From Tomocerus qinae (Eukaryota; Arthropoda; Collembola; Entomobryomorpha; Tomoceridae): a stretch of DNA of 64,000 nucleotides. Location of the stretch: the NCBI GenBank assembly GCA_020055645.1, contig CM034546.1:72106001-72170000 (forward strand). Reading direction: 5' to 3'. Positions 25,033 through 36,760 of the stretch are shown one piece after another; positions within the stretch are counted from its first letter, which is position 1, and every line of letters begins with the position of its first letter. The position numbers and the translations under genes are program-made. The notes under the pieces are model-generated. The model was not told where the DNA came from. It worked only from the letters and a program-made list of their open reading frames with translations, and searched no databases.

Positions 25033-25196
25033 CAGAGCCGCAGACAGAGAGTAGGCGGCAAAAATAGAGGGCCCACCGAAATTAAAAAAATAAGAAATTT
25101 TTAAAAGCCAAAAATTTTTCTTTCTTCGTTTGAAAATTGTATTTTCACTTATAATTGAAAATGCTCCTCCAGAATTTTGTTCTGGAAGCAGCCCTG
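25033..25196. repeat. hAT-like MITE ('CAGGGCCGCAG' family)
   Basis: Ends CAGAGCCGCAG and CAGCCCTG. The inner 'accgaaatt' and 'aaaagccaaaaatttttc' match the copy at 30034-30215. It is also present, shifted by duplication, at 35436-35595. Confidence 0.6.
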
Positions 25197-25369
25197 TAGA
25201 AAAGCGTAGTGATTTCGTAAGAAGTGAAATATAATTCTACAGAGAACACTGTAAAGTTTGAAAAAAGATTTTATAGTTATCTTTACCTAATCTTTCTATA
25301 CTGTTCCAGTAATTTTTCTTCTTATTGTTTAAATTCTTACTGCTGGGTTACTTACCCACACATTCCATG

Positions 25370-26170
25370 TTTGCTTTCGTTTACTATGAACACTGACCGC
25401 ATAACATGCATTTGGCGATTTATGTAATAAGTAGTTTTATATGCAAGACAAAGTATTTCACTGCATGTTGACGAAGATATCCTTCTGAAAACGCAGGGAA
25501 TATTATACATAATGATTATCATGTATAAAAACGACATAATAACTGCTGATATATTTCAAAGACTGTGACGCCTTATTAGATAAATCCCCAATTCATGATT
25601 CGCCACTCTAGCATTGGAATGCATAATGCATTGTGGTAGGTTAGGTTGAGCCACTCAGTTGCACTGATCCATGTTACGCATTTCTATGTTATTATGTATA
25701 ATAAGTGGGAAAAAATGAGAATATGAGTGGGAAATAACTAAGAAATTTAAAGATTGTAATAAGCATACTGCCCGGTTAAGAAATACGATGCATAACCATA
25801 AATAATTCTGTATTATACAAAATAATAAAAGAAGCAAAGCTGCAATACTCCTACAATAATTAATACTGCATAATACGTACTTATACGTACCTAATAACTA
25901 ACAACTTCTTCAAAATATAATTTACTCATAGGTATTAGCAACAGTACAGCCAGGGAATCCACATAATTCGCAAACAATTCCCATGTCACACACACTCCAG
26001 TAAAAAGTAGGCTCTGTAGCTAATGTAGCTTATTACATAAATGTTAGCTAGGATACCAAGCTCTCTTACTCTTACTCTGCGAGGTTTACATCATATTCTT
26101 GATCTTCCATATCATATTTTGCTAAAACACAAATGCAGTAAAAGCTTGATAGCTTGTCTAAATTTTAATT
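25370..26170. repeat. Block X, copy 2
   Basis: Clearly matches 3560-4330, for example 'tgaacactgaccgcataaca', 'ttgtggtaggttaggttgag' and 'catataattcgcaaacaat'-like segments. Non-coding upstream module of P450 paralogue 1. Confidence 0.7.
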
Positions 26171-26477
26171 CAGTATACCAACCACTATTAGTTTGAAATT
26201 AACCATATATATAGGCAGAAATTATTTGATATAGGAAAATAAAAAATCCGAGGTGTTCCAAATACATTGCCAAATAGTTTTTTATGCCCGCTTTAAGGAT
26301 GTAAACTAACGTCATTGGTCAAAAAAATTATTATGAATATAATTGCGTATTTCAGGGGATATGTGAAAAACGACTCCAAATCCGAATAAAAAATAACTCC
26401 GAAACTGCTGAACTGATTTGGATGGAACTTGGACCAGATGTTACGAAAAATTACGAAATAAATTTGAAATAGGTGGT

Positions 26478-26874
26478 ATGTATGTTATATGGGGTGTACT
26501 GCCTCACTACAAAGTGATAGTACCGGGCGCAGGCCTCAATCCGGGCCTATTGCCAACTCCCTCAACATTGGTATTGTTGTTAGTTAATACCCGAGAAGCC
26601 TAAGGCTGTCATTTACGAGTCACTGTTGTGGGACTGTTATCGGAAGTCTACTAGCCCAACAAAGACAGGTTATCCAAGCTACGAGGCATCCATGTGATGG
26701 CCCTTGTAATTGCGGGTTCGTGCTTAACCTTTGTCTTAATTCCACATTAACAACTCAACACTCGCCTTTAATCAGCCCTCGGTCATTTCACCCAGCCAAA
26801 GAATCGAACTGGCAGTGGAAGCACACATTGATTAGTCAGACGACTGAGTACTCCACCAAACCAACGTGGCTGGG
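26478..26874 (-). mobile_element. tRNA-derived SINE with 13-bp target duplication
   Basis: The insertion is flanked by the direct repeat TGAAATAGGTGGT (26465-26477 and 26875-26887). On the minus strand it begins with a tRNA-like head of about 85 nt (26790-26874). This head has paired CCCAGCCA...TGGCTGGG ends, an A-box-like TGGTTTGGTGGAGTA and a B-box-like GTTCGATTC, followed by a body of about 300 bp that is more GC-rich than its surroundings. That is the layout of a Pol III retroposon. There is no clear A-tail. It is not a functional tRNA: the stem lengths and anticodon arm do not fold cleanly. Confidence 0.75.
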
Positions 26875-26974
26875 TGAAATAGGTGGTTCTTCATACGAGA
26901 ATATTTTTAGTCGAATTCTTTTGGATTAAAATTGATATTATGATGATCATTATTTGGTCTTCATTAAAAATGTA

Positions 26975-29016
26975 GTTAGCTATGATGAACCATGAGACAT
27001 TTCAATTTTATATTAGATAAATATGGGAAATAAATAAGGTGGGAAATGATATTTGATAAAGGAAACTGATAATTCAATCAAATTGTTTTCCCTATTGAAG
27101 CCAAAACGCCCCTAAACGTAAATCCCAATCCCACTGATTACTTTTTCAAAATAAGTTGTTTAAAATCTGCTTGCTAAATCCTTCATAATAATATTATGGT
27201 TAATTTCTTTCCCAGTTTTCCGGCACGGCACAATCTGCCTTGATATAACCAGCTAAATTCCAGATTAGTTTAGTTTATTACAAAAGCACGCTGCTAAATT
27301 CAGTCTTGTAATTTCTAATATACCTCTCTAATATACACAATTGAAATCAAGTATTAAAGCCAAACGGTACTTTTGAATGTAATGTGCTAAAAAATTGTTG
27401 CATACAGGTAACTTATTTTATATTCTAGCAAACTGCACTGGAAAATTGTATCAGTTAATAACCAGAACAGACGGAACACCAGGCGCGACGCATTAAGATT
27501 GACACAACTTTCTATTAGCGCTGCAATTTCTGTCATCTGATTTTATTCTTCTAATCTGATAGGTAGAGGTATTACCTTAATTGGTACTACAATCAACATC
27601 ATCGAATTCAAACTGTACTAATAATCAGAATGTAATTCTTGCACTTCATTTGACCATTTTTATTGTAGTTGAGATATTCGTCTGGTCTGAGTCTCAAGTC
27701 ATAATAGTCATAAAAAGAAACTGAGTGACCCTCACTTTGAACTATAACCTAATTGCTTGGCTAAAATATATTACATACGCAAGTAAGCCTTGCATAATGA
27801 TATTTAGCACCATTGATTTTATCTATCCCTTTTATTTTATCCCAAAAATTAATTATTAATTAATTTTCGCTACCAGTGTAGAAGTACCTACTTATTGTAA
27901 TAGTTGTACATACTACATTGTCTAGACCTCTCCGGCATAAATCTAATGAGGTGGGATCTAATCTAATAAGATCTAATAAGGTGGGACCTAATCTCGTTGA
28001 TAGAATGTTGGGGATGATGATCTTGTGAATGAATTGGACATGTAGAATTTGTTAGAAATGGGATACTTTAACTAATGGGCTTTAAATTGACAAGATTTTT
28101 ATTATAATTACTATTTTATAGATCAGCAATACAGCAAAGTTTCATAAAATCATTTATAAATGCATCTGCTCACCGGCTTTAAATAATTAAGAATTAAATT
28201 GCAAACAAAGAAAAAATACATATACAAGTAATCTCACCGTCATTTATTTTTTTTATTTACACATTTATTCTTTCAAAATCAGTGTCAACAATTAAGTTTT
28301 TTCACCTTCCCTTGGGTGATGGTTATTACACTGTCAAATATTAAATTAGTTCTAAGTATAAATATTGCTGATGGAACATGTGGTGAGAGCATTATAAATT
28401 AAATACCTATGTTAATAGAAAAAAGGTTGTGTAAATGTCATTAGTTAGTCATATATCACATTATAATTAAAATAGGGTACTGCTTTGGTGTATCAGTAGA
28501 ATTTTAGGAACATAATTTTTAAATACATTAAGACTGGTAGTAGTAGAAGTCAAGAAATGGTCGGATATATGCTCCTCACATCAAAAGAATTGTCAGTATG
28601 TCCATTTACGATTATCAGATCAATGAAGTTTTTTCCTTTCCCAGCTTCTGGACAGTTTGTTTTATATCGAGTGACGTTTGAGTGTTAAATTTAATTTCTT
28701 GCTCTCGGCATTTACATTATACATACAGCCTTTTAAAATTCATCGTACAAAAAACAAAAGATTTATATCAAACAAATCAGAACTGTCTCAGCATTCTTAA
28801 TATACAATTGAGTATTTTTTTAAAGCCACTATATACATTTCAATAAGCGCTCTTGCTGTGTACTTAGTTTTCATTGATATTCTAATAACACATATCTACT
28901 CATAATTAACCAACAACATTGCAATATAGTATATTGACCTACTGAGAAAAAAATCCATCGAAATTGATGTCAATCGATAATGGATTTTTTTAATATATTG
29001 ATTTGTGCTTTAGATT
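26975..29016. other. P450 paralogue 2 downstream flank, no gene
   Basis: Homologous to 6850-7260 and 10660-12290 but without the foldback element, the 0.85-kb tandem array and the hairpin MITE found there. It shows the simpler state of the unit. I see no exon. Confidence 0.6.
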
Positions 29017-32000
29017 TCAGCGATCCAGTAGTCTGAGTTGAAATGGCTCAAGTCCATTCGCTAGTCCTGGTTTGATCGATCCTAATACGTCAGAGTCTTC
29101 TGCTTTTCTGACATTATATTTCTGAAGGATTCCAACACCAAATGTAAACATTGTAGCTATGGCTATTTGTTCTCCTGGACAGCTTCTGGGGCCTGCAATG
29201 CAATGTAAATTATAACTTAATTATCTTCAATTATGGTCTCCAAATCGTCTGTTGAGACATTTCATAAGGAATCTGGAAACAAATTTCATTTTTGTAACCT
29301 AAGCAATGCACTTGACTAGAATAAGTATACCGAATCAATTTTCCACATTTCGTTAAATGTTAAAAGCAAGTTATAATTCAAATATTGATTACTAAGTTCA
29401 AGTTAATTCAAAACTTTAACTGTTATATAAATATTTTTCATTTCTTAAAATGATTTGAATGGTAACATGAAAACAAAATCAAACATTTCGAGGATACAAT
29501 ACTTATTGGTTTTTGGAAATTTCTCACTCAAGAGAATTTCAGTATGCACCCACTACAGTAACAAAAACAATTATTATGTAATCTACTGTGGTTATTATGT
29601 AAATCGGTACTGTTATTTAATTCTACAACAATGGTGTGCAACCTGGTACATAGAAATCAAGGGGACAGTATAAATTAACACCAACTCTACTTTAAAATGT
29701 TTAAAACACTTGTCGATATAGCAGAACCAATTTGTATTAGGTTTTGAACTGCTAATTAATACGCACATTACGATCATTACAAAATGTCCCCTTTCGCTAA
29801 TTATTCCATTCAATCACCAATAATCAGTTTATGTAAATTTCTATAATTGTTTTAATGTTATAATAATGTTATAATAACTCATTTCGGTGGTTAAGAGGAA
29901 GTGAGCATGCGCATTTTGCTTTTAAGGAACCTGCATATTATATTTCGTGTGCAGTTGTTGGGGGGAGGTGGTACCCAAAAGTGTTACAGTCAGCACGTGT
30001 ATTACACATTGGGGAGGGGGTTTTGCGTTACCTCAGGGCCGCAGCGAGGGGGGGGCCGGGGGCCCGGGGGCCCCCCCCCCCGAAATCGAAGAAAAGAAAG
30101 GAATTTTTGCCTTAAAACCCAAAAATTTTTCGCGCTTCGCGCGAATATAGTATATTATATTTTTAATTATTGTTTGTCGGGCCCCCTCCGAAATTTTTTT
30201 CTGGCTGCGGCCCTGGTTACCTAATATACACAGGATTCCTAGGCTCTCCTATCATACATACATGATAGATTGGTAAATTTATTGCTTCATCTCTTCTGTG
30301 TTTATAATATAGAGATAGAATGTTTGGATGATGTGCCGTTAGTTTACGCATAATAAATCCAATATATCCATTGTTACGCATAAATTTTATAACATCTTTT
30401 TTCGTTTTTAAAGAATGTATTGTCTGTCTTTAAGATACTTATGACACTTTGACTGATATCCTGATTCCTGAATTGGTATTTGAACACAAAAATTCGTTAG
30501 GAAAAAAGTATACACTGGAAGAATTGAAAACTTCTTCTTCCTTATAATAATTTTTGCCATTTGCATTCCAGAGCAGATTGGTGCCCATCAATGTAAAGGA
30601 CTTTCTTAAATTAATTAAACAAGGTCATTCATGTTTTCAGTTGCAGAACAATACGAGAACCCCAAAATTTTCCCTCCCTTAAACATCTCTTAAAGAAGCC
30701 ATTAAATTAGATTTCTCCAAAGCCATTTCACTGAAAAAATTCTTTTGATACTTTTACTGTTTATCGAATAAATAAATTACATACCTTTCCCAAACATCAC
30801 CATTCGGTTAATTTTATCTTGAATTAACATTCCATCTGTATCTAAAAAGCGTTCTGGGTGGAATTCAAACGGTTTCTCCCAGTAGGTTTCGTCAAATCGA
30901 AGTGTAAAATAGGATTGAATGACAAAAGTTCCCTAAAATAGTAAATGTAAATAATTGGGATAAAAATTATTGCAAATTGGTAGACTCAAAAGTTTCCTGT
31001 TCCCGAATTAGTAAAATTACTTTTCTCACACAAAAATTTTGATGTAGTCAATTGATTTGCCTAAATTTAATACCTTTTTTAGATGGTGTCCCGCAATGGT
31101 AACATCTTTTGTAGTCATCCTGTTCATAAATGGCAACACCGCCGCCAATCGATTAGCGTCCCAAAATGCAGCCATTGTGTAATTCATCCTGAAAACAAAG
31201 TATTCCATTAAATATATCATAGAATTTACCATTTTAGACAATAACGTTTATGGAGTATTGTCAGTGATACGTTTTAGTTTAGTTGAGACATCGAAGGTAG
31301 CTTGTAATTTGTGAACTTTGTAAAAAAGCTATCCTTTTTGCCTTATTTATCTTTACAGTGGAAATAAACGGGGCATGGGCCAATTGCTGTATCAAAAAAT
31401 GTAAAAAGACAAAACGGGCTGCGTTTTTAGAAACTTGCTAGTACATTTTTTTAAAGGAAAAAACAAAGAAAGTCCTTTTTTTTCCCCTGGTGCCAACGTT
31501 GAATTGAACTTTATTGAATTCATGATTCATGAGCACTATAAAGAATACTAATTACCTTCCTTTGCATTCAAAGTAACGGGGTAAGGCAGAAGTTCCAATA
31601 ACTGCATCAATTTCTTTTTGGACTTTTTCTTGGACATCAGGATGCAAAGCCATTAGCATCAAAAAGTATTCCATAAATTTAGATAAAGTATCCAACCCAG
31701 CTATTGTCAAATCTTGAAGGACAGTGAGGAGCTGCCCTGTGCTAAATTTTGGATCTGTCACACCCCTAGCTTGTTCTTTTTTACCCTCCAGTAGAAAATA
31801 GTCAATAATAGTACTTGGTTCGCTGTTCTCCATCTCCATTATGGACTGGCGTTCATCAATCAATTTCTGAAACATGATAAAAAACAATATTTTACTTGTT
31901 CATTGCAACTGTGACGTCCTTTATGTAATTTGGCTTTTGTAACCACATCAACGAGTTTATCATTATAAATTATTTTTGGAAACGAGCTGGATGTGCAAAT

Positions 32001-34923
32001 GTCCCTTATTTATGGAAAATTTTTTTGTTTGGCAGTGAAAATGGCCTCAATCCAGACACTGCCCAACGAAAAGTGGATTGAGGTCTTTTGCATCCTTAAG
32101 GGACGATAGCTGTTTAAATTAGATAAACAAAATCAACTTAATCAAACCCTAGCGCCTAGTGCACATTATTTGGAAGATGGCATCAAACATGCGCGACGGG
32201 TTTGCAATTTTCCAACTTCGCTAAGGCTCTGAGTAGGGCTAATGGAATTGTTTTTTTCGTGTTTGCATGATACACTTTAAATACTAGGATTTTAATGTAG
32301 TCATACAGGTGTATCAACCTGCGGCATTTATGACGTCACACGGCGATATTCCCTGTAGATCCCCATAGGACAGAAAAATATTTTGGAAAAAATTATTTTT
32401 ATATTTTGACAAGCAATTTTCCCAATGTGATGCCCCGTGTAAATGTATCCGTCGCCGTGTGAGGTGTGACGTCATAAATAACTTCACATACAAAAAGATT
32501 CTGAAACGCCTGGGAATTCCAAACCCAGGAATTCCTATTTTACTTCTAATAGCCTTGGATATATGCATAATGCCAATACTCATGATAAAAATTATGCTCT
32601 CTGTACCCCGAGTAGTATAATATAACACAGTACAGTTTTGTATAATATTTTGCAACGTCCGTATGACTAAGTAGGTACTAAATTACCTGCAAATGTAACA
32701 TAAATATAAATATCATTCTAACCTGCATCATTTTTCTAAATGTCTTAACTAAATCGCCTACATGAGAGTATCCAAACAAATCACGTAGGCCCCAAACTTT
32801 TCCAAAAACATGCAAAAGTGTCAATTTAGCAAGAGGATAATTTGCTAAAGCACTAAGTATTTGACGTGCTTCTATGAAATCAGGATCTGTGGCAGAAACT
32901 TTGGTTCCTGAAGTAAAATTTGCAATGACATTGAAAACTGCAGCTGCAAATAAATCATGAACTTGTATTTTGCTTTCCCCATCTTTCAGCGTTCCGACAT
33001 GATCTAGCAACTGTGATAGCTGGTCCCCCAAAATCGACTCCATTGTCTCCTTATTTCGTACCCCCAGGGTTCCAAATATTTTCATTACAAATTGTTTTAT
33101 AATTTTAGCATCTTTGTAGTTGCTTATCAGAAAACCTAAATAAAATAAGAAGTTAATTATAAAGGGTTCGTAACATCATGATCATGATTTTATTTTCTTG
33201 ATTAAATATTACAGCAGAGTTTTATTTCTAATAAGGGACAAAGTGTGGCCACACTAAAGATTTGTAATGCAGACTTTTTGCTTTGAATGTTATTGTTCTA
33301 AGCTTATCTCGTTTTCTGGTCAATTCAATTTAGCCCAATTTAACCCAATTTGTCTCATTTAAATTCCATTTGACGTAATTTAACTCAATCTAGCCCTTTG
33401 AATAAATGCAGAGCAATTAAAAAATAATTGCCTCCTCTCCGCTCTACTTACATTCAGAAGGAAATTTGGCAACCCTGTCTACTTTGATTCATTAAATGTT
33501 TGACTTTCGTAATTACTTTGTTTCGGTTGCTCTCTTTTATATTCATTTGAAGAAATAAGACCAGGGACCTAATAAACCCTTGCTTTGCAATTTTCACACG
33601 CCCATTTTACGCACTTTGCAATTTCTATAACTCAACTACAAAACCTCTTGTGGCTTTGCAGCGATGCAAAGTGCAAATTAGTATGCAAATTGAATTTTCG
33701 TGGCCAGTTGCGCTTCCAGAATTTATTCCATTGGGCCCAGTCCCAGAACAAAAATTTTGCAATGTGCAAAACGCAAATTGCAAAGGAACGATTTAATAGG
33801 CCCCAGGGGTTAACATTAATGACGATGAATCCTAAGTAAGGAGTTACTCCCTATGTGCCTAGACTTTAGACTTAAAAACTAGGCTTTAGGGTTAATTCCT
33901 GATTTCCTGATCTTGTTAAGCATTATAGAAAATAAGATTAGTAAAGACTACGATTATATGATTAGGTAATATTCAATGAAGTACCTACCTGACGGGTTTC
34001 CTCTATGAAATACTTGCACAGTTGAATCTGGAGCTCTATCAGAAAATGTTTCGCTGATACCAGTTTCCATGACAGTTTCACCGTCGACAGCAAAAAATAC
34101 CACTGATCATGATAAACTTACTTTAAAATCATGGCTTTAAACTTTTCAATGTCAATCGGTAAATATGATTTTATGATTTTTCCGTGTACTTAATTTAAAC
34201 CTGGGATTTATTTGCTTTGATTGATACTTTGCTATATACATAATGCTGCACTAAATTAATTTAACTTTTGATAATAGATAATCAATACAAAAATATATTA
34301 GGTACCAAGTTTGTGTCTACAAATTTTGATAATTTTTTTACCTTATTTTTTAAAATAATTTAACTTGCATTGAAACAAGCTTCTATTACAGGTTAAAGTT
34401 ATTATTTTTAGAATTTTTTAATTATTTGAAACTTCAGCGTCAAATCCTTTTTTGCCATACAAGTACCTGCTTATTAAACAAATTGTTTATTTTGTATTGA
34501 TCATATAAAATTTCTTCAATTGAAGCCTGTCATATTATAAGTAAATCTTACTTGGTATTCCAAATATCTTCAATAGGGTCGATTCTTTCACAGAATATAA
34601 AGAAAAAGGCGACATATATTTCTTGTACATTCTTTGAAATGGAGATACTTTTTGTCCAGATAATGTTTCAGGTTCCTCATATACGACCATGTAGAAAGCT
34701 TTAATAAAATCCAAGACTCCAAAGGATTTCAAGCTCTTTTCTAGACAAAGTAAATCATATCATGAATACAATTATGTGTTGAAATAATTTTGAAACTGAT
34801 AGTTAATTTCGTATACAGATTACCTTTACTAGTTTTACGAATTTTTGATTTTATTTTTATCCACGAGATTATAATAAGTAGGAATAGAGCTACTTGAATA
34901 AGATACGCGGCACTGTTATCCAT
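29017..34923 (-). CDS. Cytochrome P450, CYP2-clan-like, complete (paralogue 2)
   Basis: Tandem sister of the 12.3-23.7 kb gene, with eight exons of identical lengths (34824-34923, 34552-34740, 33989-34102, 32723-33135, 31556-31866, 31074-31188, 30785-30932, 29017-29192) and all phases intact; 521 residues. ER-anchored monooxygenase with unknown substrate. Seen: an N-terminal anchor, AGLDT (328-332), HPERF (PERF intact, 440-443) and FGKGPRSCPG with Cys468. Oddly, the K-helix ExxR motif reads D386-A-N-R389, an Asp in place of the almost invariant Glu. This could weaken the haem-pocket salt bridge or be tolerated. Introns are shorter than in paralogue 1. Intron 7 holds a MITE and a fragment of the 0.85-kb repeat. 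The gene is head-to-head with the first elongase (39742, plus strand), about 4.8 kb away. Confidence 0.9.
30034..30215. repeat. hAT-like MITE, best preserved copy
   Basis: It starts CAGGGCCGCAGC and ends GGCTGCGGCCCTG, flanked by the direct repeat GTTACCT (30027-30033 and 30216-30222). CAGGG ends plus a 7-8 bp target duplication are typical of hAT elements. It inserted into a fragment of the 0.85-kb repeat, whose intact version reads 'gcgttacgtaatat'. It has long G and C runs near the left end and is non-coding. Confidence 0.8.
31985..32109. repeat. Short inverted-repeat insertion in P450 intron 4
   Basis: Contains CCTCAATCCA...TGGATTGAGG and outer 'gtccctt'/'aagggac' pairs, giving a nested palindrome. 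It is absent from the corresponding intron of paralogue 1. Family unknown. Confidence 0.4.
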
Positions 34924-35190
34924 TTCCGGGTTGAAAGGGACACAATTTAACACTATTGACACCAATAAATGTCTTTAAATGTGACTAGTAGACTTAGCTT
35001 ATCTAATCAAATAATAAAGGACTTTACACTAAGGCAGAGAAAAATAAAATGCTCGGTGAAGTTAGCATTAACTTTAACTATGTTTAGGGTGGAACTACTG
35101 ATGAATAAGATATATTTTATTAAAATCTAGTATAAACTGGTTATCGACTGAAACGAATATCGTGTGAAAATGATGTGTATGCTGTCGTTT
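34924..35190 (-). promoter_or_regulatory. Conserved 5' flank of P450 paralogue 2
   Basis: Matches the upstream regions of the other P450 copies, including the distal ACTGAAACGAATATCGTGTG block near 35147-35166. Candidate promoter region; function inferred only. Confidence 0.35.
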
Positions 35191-35435
35191 CTCTGAAACC
35201 AACGTAATAATTAATATTGATAATTATCGTGTAAAACTGGTTATATGATGACCGCACTTGTACAATACAGATGGAAATTCATTTTCATTCGGTAACTTTA
35301 GAATGCAGAATTAGAATTTTTATTGCCGTTTTTATCTATGCTTTACAATACTTATACATAACTTTGTAGGCAGTTTGTTATACTCTGTGAATTATACATT
35401 ACACTTTCCCCCAGCACACTATGCCAAATAAAAAG

Positions 35436-35595
35436 CAGACCCGCTGAGGTTAGGGAGCAGAAGTAGAGGGCCTCCCGAAATTGAAGAAAATGAAATTTTT
35501 AAAGCCCAAATATTTTTCTTTCTTCGTTTGAAAATGGTATATAGTTTCACTAATACGTAATACTCCTTCAGAAATGTTTTTCTGGCTGCGACCTT
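35436..35595. repeat. Degenerate hAT-like MITE
   Basis: Starts CAGACCCGCTGAGG and ends near TCTGGCTGCGACCTTG, with the family core 'cccgaaattgaagaaaatg'. It lies in the same place relative to the P450 as the 25033-25196 copy, so it is inherited from before the duplication. Confidence 0.55.
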
Positions 35596-35769
35596 GCGCA
35601 CAAGTGAAGTGATTTCTTAGGAAGTGAAGTATAATTCTACAAAGAACATCGTAAAGTTTAAAAAAGATTTTATAGTTATCTTTATCTAATCTGTTTATGT
35701 TGTTCTAGTAATTTTTTTAGATTTTAAATTCTTACTGCTGGGATACTTAGGGTTATTTATCAACCCATC

Positions 35770-36760
35770 ATGTTTGCTTTCGTTTACTATGAACACTGAC
35801 CGCATAACAAGCATTTGGCGATATAAGTAATAAGTATATTTCTGTGCAAAACATCTTACTATATAGGTACTATGTACATGTTGACGAAAAATTCTTTTAA
35901 ATGTACAGTGAATCTCTATATTATAATCGTAGACTTGATAAAGCAATCAATTTACCTGTGTGGTAGGGTGATCCAAAAGGCAAAATGCGTAAGCGTTGAT
36001 GCATTACATATTACAAAAAACAATGAACTACATTCTTGGTTAATATTAGCTTATTTCGAAGTTAACCAAAAAATTTTGTCACTTTTATTTAAAATTGCTA
36101 ATAATTCTAATTCTGCCAATTTTTTATGGAAGTCTACTTTTCAAACTTTAGTCCCACAATGCTGGGAACCTAGTATTAAATAATCCTTATCAAGTATAAA
36201 AATTATATAAAGCAGTTGGTATATTTCTAACACTGTCACGCCTTAAGATAAATCTACACTCTCCGGCATTGTGGTGTTTTGAGCCACTGACCTGCATCGA
36301 CCCATGTTAGGTATTCCTTTGTTATGTATACTAAGTCGGAAAAAAACCCATATTATTATGAGTGGGGAATACCTAAGAAATCTAAAGACTGGAATAAGCA
36401 TAACGCCCGTTTATAAGAAATAGAATCCATAGCCATAGCCATAAATAATTTAATAATTCAGCTTATCCAAAACAAGGAAAATGTTGTAATAAATCTATTG
36501 ACGCAATTCCAGCAATAGCAGTAATTTCAAACTTAAAAATGTGATATTCCTGCAATAATTAGTACAGCATAATAAGTATTTAAGTGATAACCTGGTAACT
36601 AATTAATTCCCCAAGATATAATTTACTCATAGTTATTAGCAACAGTACCGCCAAGGGAATCCACATAATTCCAAAACAATTCAAACGTTATACACTCCGG
36701 TAATAAATAGGCTATTGCTTATAAATACACTAGGCCACTAGCTATTATTGTTATAATACA
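35770..36760. repeat. Block X, copy 3 (start of segmental duplication unit A)
   Basis: Shares 'atgaacactgaccgcataac' with copies 1-2 on its P450-facing side. From about 35960 on it matches copy 4 ('tggtagggtgatccaaaa'). It joins the P450 upstream module to the elongase unit. Confidence 0.7.

Noticed and set aside
26790-26874. Possible tRNA gene
   Set aside because: It has A/B-box-like motifs and paired ends, but stems do not match a cloverleaf and it is bounded by target duplications, so a SINE head fits better.
29901-30224. Glycine/proline-rich frames of 67 and 107 codons
   Set aside because: They arise from the G- and C-runs of a hAT-like MITE in a P450 intron.
35872-36183. 103-codon plus frame at the start of duplication unit A
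   Set aside because: The unit B counterpart (49895-50120) is broken by indels and no family is recognisable; chance frame in block X.
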